A stretch of 64,000 bases of DNA from a virus, in IMG/VR virus record IMGVR_UViG_3300044701_003572, positions 1 to 64,000 of that record; one strand, 5' to 3'. Every line of letters starts with the position of its first letter. Position 1 is the stretch's first letter. A program made the translations under genes and the position numbers. A model generated the notes under the pieces. It ran no database searches. It was not told the DNA's origin and worked only from the letters and a program-made list of their open reading frames with translations. Below are positions 58,608 to 64,000 of the stretch, piece by piece.

Positions 58608-59286
58608 TATTAACTAGACTTTCAGTCATCGGAAAGATTGCAGCAATAGCTTTGGCACATGCCAGTGCTACTAACTGATGTTCTTTTTGTGTACCATTAG
58701 CTGATCGCAATTCAATAAAGTGTACCCAAGACCGTAAGGTACCATTCATATAAAGTTTACTTTCAATGTTTCCTTCGGGTAGAACAGCACGAGCTTGCTC
58801 TTTGGCTATACCGTTTGACACAGCCCAAGTGTAGGCCTCTCGAGCGGCTCTAATAACAGCCTGTTGTTTTTCTTCCCATAGACGTGCAAGCTCTCTCTGC
58901 TCAGGGTCTGCCATGTCCAATTCGACAGAATTTTGTCTGTTTTTTGTGTCCTGCAACCGTGCTTCTCTAATGACGAAGTTAAGATCTTTTGTAGGGTCAG
59001 CGTATCGTTGACTAAACTCTTGGAAGGCAAAGCTTCTGTGTCGTAGGATCTGTCTTGCGATGTCTCTGGTTGTGGTGATTTCAACGCAGGCTGAAACCAT
59101 TTCCAAGGGACTCCAGTGTGCGTGTTTAACAAGATATCGAATAAGCTTCTCTGATGTCTCTGTATTGAGTTGGTTGCTTGGGTTGCTGACACGGGCGCAA
59201 TACGCAATGAGTTCTTGTGCATCGTCGACACCCAATCCGGCAAATTCTGCTGTTGGTTGTGAATAGGATACCAGTTTAACATTCAT
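58600..59286 (-). CDS. thyX: Flavin-dependent thymidylate synthase (ThyX)
   Basis: Makes dTMP from dUMP with FAD and NADPH. The start at 59286 (MNVKLVSYSQP) matches the family; the open frame extends upstream into the 59276 gene. The ThyX motif RHRSFAFQEFSQR (82-94) is complete. Ending AAIFPMTESLVNNG. 228 residues, normal length. It supplies dTMP for replication. Overlaps the 59276 gene by 11 bases. Confidence 0.95.
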   Translation of the reverse strand: MNVKLVSYSQPTAEFAGLGVDDAQELIAYCARVSNPSNQLNTETSEKLIRYLVKHAHWSPLEMVSACVEITTTRDIARQILRHRSFAFQEFSQRYADPTKDLNFVIREARLQDTKNRQNSVELDMADPEQRELARLWEEKQQAVIRAAREAYTWAVSNGIAKEQARAVLPEGNIESKLYMNGTLRSWVHFIELRSANGTQKEHQLVALACAKAIAAIFPMTESLVNNG

Positions 59287-59773
59287 CTTTCTCTTCTTTC
59301 TCGTCTGGGAAACACAATGATTCCATTGTTTTATAATGTTCGTAGGCTTTTTTGAGAGCTTCAAACTTTTCAAGTTTTTCTGGATCGGGAACCAGTATAG
59401 CTAATCTTTGCTCCATCTTTGAGATAAAATCTTTAAGACTAACATTACCAATTTTAAGATCGCCACCTTCTTTTATATTAACACCATCAGTGTCTATGTT
59501 TACGGTGGGTGCATAATTTTGAGTCCAAGTGTAACCACTAGTCCCGTTCGTTGTGTATACTCCCCCGCCACCTCCACTAATTGTATAAGTTGAGGATGGA
59601 AAAGTTATAGTCGATGAAGTCATATTTAAATCATCCAAGGTGATAGTTTGCACACCATCCAGTTCCAGAGCTGCACCAACAGCACCAATGTCAAGATCCA
59701 AAGTTATTGTATCAGTGACTGTGATGCTGTCAGTTTCGCTACCGCTAAGGATGTAATTATCCTTATCGTCCAT
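59276..59773 (-). CDS. Probable virion-associated protein (165 aa)
   Basis: The first half has short beta repeats (SITVTDTITLDLDIGAV, SSTITFPSSTYTISGGGG) with a Gly-rich linker; the second half is helical with a strand DLKIGNVSLKDFISKMEQR and ends in acidic residues. The second half closely resembles a module I associate with small unknown virion proteins of marine phages. Overlaps thyX by 11 bases. Confidence 0.68.
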   Translation of the reverse strand: MDDKDNYILSGSETDSITVTDTITLDLDIGAVGAALELDGVQTITLDDLNMTSSTITFPSSTYTISGGGGGVYTTNGTSGYTWTQNYAPTVNIDTDGVNIKEGGDLKIGNVSLKDFISKMEQRLAILVPDPEKLEKFEALKKAYEHYKTMESLCFPDEKEEKDEC

Positions 59774-59774
59774 A

Positions 59775-59975
59775 TTAGGCCTTTGTTACTTTTGCTTCTT
59801 TGCGAGCGTTCTTTTCTGCAGTGATTTCGTTACGGCGAGCCTTTACACTCTTAGCCACTTCTTGTAGGGCTTTACGAGCGCGAGTACCTGCTGCCGAGTT
59901 ACCTGCTGTAAACTTTGCATCTTCTGCTAAAAATGTTTCGAAGTCTGCTTTTAGTTGTTCTACTGTATTTGACAT
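59775..59975 (-). CDS. Hc1-like small basic protein (66 aa)
   Basis: 66 residues, Ala/Lys/Glu-rich and helical: VEQLKADFETFLAEDAKF, then RARKALQEVAKSVKARRN. The profile matches the histone H1-like Hc1 proteins of bacteria and T4-like marine phages. It probably binds DNA or nucleoid. One base separates it from the 59276 gene. Confidence 0.72.
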   Translation of the reverse strand: MSNTVEQLKADFETFLAEDAKFTAGNSAAGTRARKALQEVAKSVKARRNEITAEKNARKEAKVTKA

Positions 59976-60018
59976 AATTGTTTCCTTTAAGTTATGTTAT
60001 TCTACTTATTCTAGAATT

Positions 60019-60131
60019 TGGTGTGGTCGGTAGGTTTCGAACCTACAAAGGCTGCGAGTTATACTCAGCGCCCCGTCCCCATTCTCGACTATGAGTCGAG
60101 CGGGAGGTCTGCCTATTCCACTCACGACCAC
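60019..60131 (-). tRNA. Long tRNA with CAU-type anticodon loop and oversized variable region
   Basis: Minus strand. The acceptor GTGGTCG (60125-60131) pairs with CGACCAC (60023-60029), then A and an encoded CCA (60019-60022). The T-arm is GTAGG/CCTAC with loop TTCGAAA. The D-arm is GAG/CTC with TGGAATAGGCAG, like class II tRNAs. The hairpin CTCGA-CTCATAG-TCGAG gives anticodon CAT with a normal 7-base loop. But 37 bases separate it from the T-arm, far above the usual class II maximum of about 23. An alternative pairing (TCCCG with CGGGG) would put an insertion of about 18 bases in the anticodon loop. Identity is therefore unresolved (Met or Ile2 by CAT; Leu-like D-arm). 113 bases in all. Confidence 0.75.
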
Positions 60132-60137
60132 AAGTAT

Positions 60138-60166
60138 ATTATATAACCTTAATCTTAAAAATACAA
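60138..60166 (-). promoter_or_regulatory. Sigma-70 promoter for the tRNA
   Basis: Minus strand: TTGTAT (60161-60166), a 17-base spacer, and TATAAT (60138-60143), with the tRNA 5' end seven bases downstream. This is near the ideal host-type layout. Confidence 0.7.
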
Positions 60167-60177
60167 TATATGATAGG

Positions 60178-60184
60178 TTAAATA
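60178..60184 (+). promoter_or_regulatory. Late-type element TTAAATA before the radical SAM cassette
   Basis: Plus-strand GGTTAAATA in the divergent gap, only ten bases before the ATG at 60195, so a transcript would be nearly leaderless. No Shine-Dalgarno is visible. It could be the cassette promoter or chance. Confidence 0.35.
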
Positions 60185-60194
60185 ATAGCAGTTT

Positions 60195-61178
60195 ATGACA
60201 CACGACTTTCAAAAAATACCTTTTCAAAATATAATTAAATTTGGACAGAGAACTATGTTAGAAAGACCTTTGTTCTCTGTAAGTTGGATATTAGGACGAT
60301 TTTGTAATTATAGTTGTTCATATTGCTGGCCGTATGCAAGATCGGATAGAATTGATCACCAATCACTAGACATCTATAAAAATACAGTAGACGAAATTAA
60401 AAGACAAGCAAGACAGAATGGATTTACAGAGTTTCATTGGAGCTTCAGTGGTGGCGAACCAACGGCCTATAAACAACTATTAGATCTAGCAAGACATTTA
60501 GAAAATGATTTAGAAAGTCCGTATCAGAGCATACATATGACTACCAATTTAAGTCCGGGAAGCAAATGGTGGAAAAATTGGTCGAATACTACTGCTAATT
60601 TGCAGAGAAGAAGTATTACAGCAAGCTATCATTCTGAGTTCGCTAAAGAACAGGAATTTGGTGATAAATGCCTTCAGCTTATGTACGACAACGTATATGT
60701 TACAATCAATCAAGTAATGGTGCCGGATCAATTTTTTCAATTATACGAACGCTGTGAAAGACTGCATAAAAGAGGAATCAATGTAACTCTGAAGCCTCAG
60801 AGTGATCCTACGGCCAGCGGCGTTGTAGATGGATATACCAAGGAAATGATTAACCTGATGCAGACAGGTTTTCCTCAGCAGGCCAACGCCGAAGAATTAT
60901 ATCAAATTGTACTTTATGATACTAATGATAAAGAGTATTTGTTTGATCAGGCAGAAAGATTTAACGCTTATGATTTTAATAAGTTTCAAGGATGGCATTG
61001 TAATTCTGGATACCAAAGTGTTATAATTCGCAGCGATGAAGTAAAAAGATCCTATAGTTGTCATGATCAACTGTTAGGAACTTTAACAGAAGGATTTAAT
61101 TTGTTTAATAAACCTCGACGCTGCATTACACCTAGTTGTGTAAGTTCAGCTGATAGTAAAGTACCAAAATGCAAATAG
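60195..61178 (+). CDS. Radical SAM enzyme with C-terminal Cys cluster (327 aa)
   Basis: First gene of the plus-strand cassette. The radical SAM triad CNYSCSYC (37-44) and the GGEPT motif (86-90) are clear, so it makes a 5'-deoxyadenosyl radical. The C-terminus has five more Cys (269, 289, 310, 315, 326) in a SPASM/twitch-like arrangement for auxiliary iron-sulfur clusters, typical of peptide- or tRNA-modifying enzymes. Length and the extra Cys argue against QueE, which is shorter. It overlaps the methyltransferase-fold gene by ten bases. Substrate unknown; it needs iron-sulfur clusters, which the phage isc genes could supply. Confidence 0.85.
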   Translation: MTHDFQKIPFQNIIKFGQRTMLERPLFSVSWILGRFCNYSCSYCWPYARSDRIDHQSLDIYKNTVDEIKRQARQNGFTEFHWSFSGGEPTAYKQLLDLARHLENDLESPYQSIHMTTNLSPGSKWWKNWSNTTANLQRRSITASYHSEFAKEQEFGDKCLQLMYDNVYVTINQVMVPDQFFQLYERCERLHKRGINVTLKPQSDPTASGVVDGYTKEMINLMQTGFPQQANAEELYQIVLYDTNDKEYLFDQAERFNAYDFNKFQGWHCNSGYQSVIIRSDEVKRSYSCHDQLLGTLTEGFNLFNKPRRCITPSCVSSADSKVPKCK

Positions 61179-61777
61179 ATACAGAACATTTACATTACTG
61201 GATGCAGGCTATCCGGCAAAGCCCGAATCCTATGCGAACCATGGATGCATTCTGGAGAGGACAACTTAAAAGCAAAGAATGGTTAATCGAAAATTTACGT
61301 AAGCACGTAAACAAATTTGTAACAGTAGATATTCACGGAGGATGGGTTGGAGTATTAGCTAGTATGTTGTTCCAGAGCGAAATTCCTATCATTAATATTC
61401 GTAGTATTGATATTGATCCAACGTGCGAACCTATCGCTGTTAATATGAATAAGATTGAAGAAATGGTAGGGAAGTTTCGAGCAGTCACTGCCGATATGTG
61501 TGTTATTAGCAGTAATGCAGATGTTATCATTAATACCAGCTGTGAACATATTACACAGTACGATTATGATACGTGGCTAAATGGTATTCCATCTAGCTCA
61601 TTGCTTGTTTTACAAAGTAATAATTATCAAATTCCGGAGCACGTTCGAACAGCAAAAACATTAGATGAATTTAAAGAACAATCTAATATTAACATATTGT
61701 GGTCCGGAGAACTAGAATTGCCCTTATACAACCGATATATGATCATTGGAAGAAAGAATGTTACCTTATCCACATAA
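61169..61777 (+). CDS. SAM-dependent methyltransferase-fold protein (202 aa)
   Basis: A Rossmann methyltransferase-like core: VTVDIHGGWVGVLAS (52-66, SAM-binding loop), RSIDIDPTCEPIA (78-90, acidic end of strand 2) and VIINTSCEHITQYD (119-132, strand 4). It overlaps both flanking radical SAM genes. It may methylate the product of the first enzyme; which substrate is not known. The GxGxG loop is divergent (GGWVG), so activity is not certain. Confidence 0.72.
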   Translation: MQIDTEHLHYWMQAIRQSPNPMRTMDAFWRGQLKSKEWLIENLRKHVNKFVTVDIHGGWVGVLASMLFQSEIPIINIRSIDIDPTCEPIAVNMNKIEEMVGKFRAVTADMCVISSNADVIINTSCEHITQYDYDTWLNGIPSSSLLVLQSNNYQIPEHVRTAKTLDEFKEQSNINILWSGELELPLYNRYMIIGRKNVTLST

Positions 61778-62858
61778 TATAAAATCAGTTCATATCGAAT
61801 TAACTGACAAATGTCAAGCAGCCTGTCCTATGTGTTCGAGAAACGAGTTCGGCGGCAAAGAACGCAGTCATATTAAAAATACTGAAATTACTTTAGAACA
61901 GTTTGTTCAATGGTTCCCTAGAGAATTCTTAATGAAACTTGATAGTTTTTATGCTTGTGGAAATAACGGAGACCCTTTACTGGCTAAAGATTGTTTAGAA
62001 ATATTCGAATATCTGGCTAATAACACTACTGATGATTGTAGACTTGCCATTCACACTAACGGAAGTTTGAGAAATAAAGAGTGGTGGACGAATCTTGCTA
62101 GAGTTCTGGGTAATAAAGGTTTGGTAGTTTTTGCTATCGATGGATTTAAAGGTCAGCATGAAATGTATAGGCGAAACACTAGTTGGGATAAAATTATTGA
62201 GAATGCTAAGACATTTATAGCTGCTGGCGGCAAAGCAAGATCAGATACTTTGTTATTCAAACACAACGAAGATGAGGCAGAAAATCTAAAAGAATATCTA
62301 CTTAGCATCGGGTTTGAAGAAGTTATTCTAAAACCAACACAAAGGTTTCACGGATTACCTCAGTTCCCAGTAAAAGATCAATATGGTAACGTGGAATACT
62401 ATATCGAAGGACCTACGAAACCGCAGTATAAAGAATACATTATGCAACCAAACATGGTTAAGTTAGTAGAAAAAGAAACTTATAATGCTCTAATTAAAAA
62501 TTCTGAAATTGATCCGAAGTGTCAAACTGGTCGAGACTTATTTGTTAATACTTTTGGTAATGTGTGGCCCTGCTGTTTTGTACAGGCATTAAATGTCACT
62601 GACGGACTTGACTGGCAAGGTGCCGAATATGTTATTAGGGAAAGATTAAGACTATCCGCTGTAGATGTAGCAGATGATATTGGTATTCCAAATTTGCACG
62701 GAACTAATATCGTTGATATTTTGAATTCTTGCGGTTGGGGCGAAAGTCTTCCTAAACATTATACCACTGATAAAAAATTAGTTTGTGTTAAAAGTTGTTC
62801 TACAAACTTACGAAAGTTGGTTGAAGATAATAACAAACCTCAAATACAATACTGGTAA
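61758..62858 (+). CDS. Second radical SAM enzyme, SPASM-like (366 aa)
   Basis: Start at the ATG at 61758 after GGAAGAAAG; a TTG at 61746 is an alternative. CQAACPMC (19-26) is the iron-sulfur triad and CGNNGDP (67-73) replaces the GGEP motif. At the C-terminus, KCQTG, WPCCFVQ, NSCGWGE, VCVKSC and related residues form an auxiliary-cluster region as in SPASM enzymes. The gene overlaps the methyltransferase end by 20 bases and converges with the next gene, sharing 19 bases. Substrate unknown. Confidence 0.85.
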   Translation: MLPYPHNIKSVHIELTDKCQAACPMCSRNEFGGKERSHIKNTEITLEQFVQWFPREFLMKLDSFYACGNNGDPLLAKDCLEIFEYLANNTTDDCRLAIHTNGSLRNKEWWTNLARVLGNKGLVVFAIDGFKGQHEMYRRNTSWDKIIENAKTFIAAGGKARSDTLLFKHNEDEAENLKEYLLSIGFEEVILKPTQRFHGLPQFPVKDQYGNVEYYIEGPTKPQYKEYIMQPNMVKLVEKETYNALIKNSEIDPKCQTGRDLFVNTFGNVWPCCFVQALNVTDGLDWQGAEYVIRERLRLSAVDVADDIGIPNLHGTNIVDILNSCGWGESLPKHYTTDKKLVCVKSCSTNLRKLVEDNNKPQIQYW

Positions 62859-63520
62859 TCTAAAATAACACCTGCTCGGGTAATTGATTCAAAAGCACCT
62901 GTAAATGTATCTGGAGTCAGCGTGTTTAAATAAACTTCCTTTTCGCTGATTGCTTTGAAACCTGTAATTGTATTATTTTTTACACCTGCATTGATCAATG
63001 TCATAATCGGTGTGTACGCCAATTGCTTCCAATCATAGTCGCCTTCGATAATTTTAATTTTAAGAAAAGGATCTTGTTCGTTGTATCTCGGTAAAAGAAC
63101 ACGCACATTAAGATGTATTCTAGTTCGAGGTCCCCAATTTGCCGCAACGTGTATTTTGCCTGTGTTCATATACCATAGTTGTCCGTCGGCAGGCAGATGG
63201 TATAATTTGTTGTCAGTTATATCAACTAAAAAACTGTAAGGATTGGTAATAATAGCAAGATGTATTCGATCATCTGGATCAGCGTGTGCAGTATATGACT
63301 CCGCAGATTCTAGTTTAAGAAGTCTAGCCTGCCCAATATTTCCTAAAGACTTTAATACCTCACCTAACGGAGTTGATTCAAACTCCGGCAAAATTATCCA
63401 AGGATCATGAAAGAAAGATCCAGAAGGTTTATTCAAGTCTAGACGTTTTTCAAATACCAAATCATCAACTTGTTGTATAATGGGTTCTATAGAAAATTTT
63501 TGGTCGAGTTTAGTAAGCAT
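62840..63520 (-). CDS. Aspartyl/asparaginyl beta-hydroxylase-like 2OG oxygenase (226 aa)
   Basis: A cupin-type iron(II)/2-oxoglutarate enzyme. His79, Asp81 (AHADPDDR) and His124 (KIHVAANW) give the HxD...H iron site and Arg134 in PRTRIHLNVRVL is placed to hold 2-oxoglutarate. The spacing matches the Asp/Asn hydroxylase family, which oxidises side chains of proteins. The only minus-strand gene in the cassette, it faces the radical SAM gene tail to tail and its ATG lies ten bases from that of the PP-loop gene. Probably acts on the same product. Confidence 0.8.
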   Translation of the reverse strand: MLTKLDQKFSIEPIIQQVDDLVFEKRLDLNKPSGSFFHDPWIILPEFESTPLGEVLKSLGNIGQARLLKLESAESYTAHADPDDRIHLAIITNPYSFLVDITDNKLYHLPADGQLWYMNTGKIHVAANWGPRTRIHLNVRVLLPRYNEQDPFLKIKIIEGDYDWKQLAYTPIMTLINAGVKNNTITGFKAISEKEVYLNTLTPDTFTGAFESITRAGVILDYQYCI

Positions 63521-63530
63521 AATTATACTT

Positions 63531-64000
63531 ATGAAAGTAGATATACCGTTTGATAATAATTGGAAAAGTGTTGCTATTGCGGTAAGTGGCGGCGCTGATA
63601 GCGCATTACTGACATTTCTAGTTTGTCAAACAGTAACAGAAAGAAATATTAATCCTTTTACTGTACACGTTATTAATAACATTAGATGCTGGAAGACTAA
63701 GCCCTGGCAACAAAGCGATTTTAAAAAAGTTTATAATTGGTTAGTTCAACGATTTCCAAAAATTAATTTTCAAATACACACAAATTTCGTACCTCCTGAA
63801 CTAGAATGGGCCAATAAAGGTCCTAGCATTATCGATGAATACGGTAAGTTAGTCAGTGGAGACACACTAGAATTAAGATCCTTTGCAGAATTTGTATGCA
63901 TCAATCAGGATGTTGATGCATATTTCAATGGCGTTACACGAAATCCAAAAGGCGTTGATTTTCAGGGAATGCATACTAGAGATATAGAACCTACCGAAGA
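63531..64000 (+). CDS. PP-loop ATPase, N-terminal part (runs off window)
   Basis: Begins MKVDIPFDNNWKSVAIAV; SGGADS at 19-24 is the PP-loop that activates a carbonyl or similar with ATP. 156 residues are visible and the frame is open to the edge. Families with this motif include QueC, TilS, ThiI, asparagine synthase and others; with FolE and QueD here, QueC is attractive, but the sequence after the loop does not show a decisive QueC match and the zinc Cys region is outside. It could also be a ligase that joins something in the cassette. Confidence 0.8.
   Translation, partial: MKVDIPFDNNWKSVAIAVSGGADSALLTFLVCQTVTERNINPFTVHVINNIRCWKTKPWQQSDFKKVYNWLVQRFPKINFQIHTNFVPPELEWANKGPSIIDEYGKLVSGDTLELRSFAEFVCINQDVDAYFNGVTRNPKGVDFQGMHTRDIEPTE

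Noticed and set aside
60019-60131. tRNA-like locus considered as tmRNA
   Set aside because: Too short for tmRNA, with no tag reading frame, and a normal anticodon hairpin is present.
60006-60227. Minus-strand frame of 73 codons across the tRNA
   Set aside because: It coincides with the tRNA and its promoter; the peptide has no sensible composition.
60195-61178. Radical SAM protein considered as QueE
   Set aside because: It is much longer than QueE and has five extra C-terminal Cys; QueE lacks such a region.

Overview
This 64 kb window looks like part of the genome of an AT-rich, T4-like marine myovirus. The signature genes are a family B DNA polymerase (gp43), a sliding clamp (gp45), a clamp loader large subunit (gp44) and a DsbA-like DNA-binding protein. 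They sit with genes typical of phages of open-water bacteria: phoH, thyX, a MazG-like pyrophosphohydrolase, peptide deformylase, a GroES-like co-chaperonin, a SodB-like protein, UV endonuclease, and families of lysine-rich and fibre proteins. No photosystem gene is present. The host (SAR11, Methylophilales, cyanobacteria or other) cannot be settled from sequence alone. The terminase, portal and major capsid genes are not in this window.

Layout. Nearly all genes are on the minus strand, tightly packed with ATGA-type overlaps. No gene-free stretch exceeds 300 bases. 0-10.7 kb: GTP cyclohydrolase I, a glycosyltransferase, a QueD-fold protein, an HNH protein, a DpdA-type transglycosylase, gp45, gp43 and a DsbA-like protein. 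10.8-17.8 kb: lysine-rich proteins, several starting with a T4 capsid-targeting-like peptide, among them a fusion of a nucleotidyltransferase with sigma-70 region 4. 17.8-21.5 kb: ClpA-like ATPase, peptide deformylase and DnaJ-like protein. 21.5-24.4 kb: membrane proteins, spanin candidates and a GH19 endolysin. 25.8-30.9 kb: phoH on the plus strand, 7Fe ferredoxin, gp44, small membrane proteins, a cytidylyltransferase, MazG-like protein and co-chaperonin. 30.9-46.9 kb: a 16 kb block of fibre and adhesin genes ending in a 2,527-residue protein. 47.2-50.1 kb: IscA, IscU, a SodB-like protein, an EF-hand protein and UvsE. 50.1-54.4 kb: glycosyltransferase, KdsA, QueD, an MptE-like protein and another fibre. 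54.4-60 kb: conserved unknown genes, ThyX and an Hc1-like protein. 60.0-64 kb: an unusually long tRNA, then a mostly plus-strand cassette of two radical SAM enzymes, a methyltransferase-fold protein, an Asp/Asn-hydroxylase-like protein and a PP-loop ATPase that runs off the window.

Three functional themes stand out. First, FolE, QueD, a second QueD-fold protein and DpdA point to 7-deazaguanine in the phage DNA. Second, IscU, IscA, an ErpA-like protein and an FdxA-type ferredoxin form a scattered iron-sulfur assembly set that could feed the radical SAM enzymes. Third, a predicted virion-packaged protein carries a sigma factor DNA-binding domain, suggesting injection of a transcription-modifying factor. 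Assignments rest on motifs read by eye; no database search was run.
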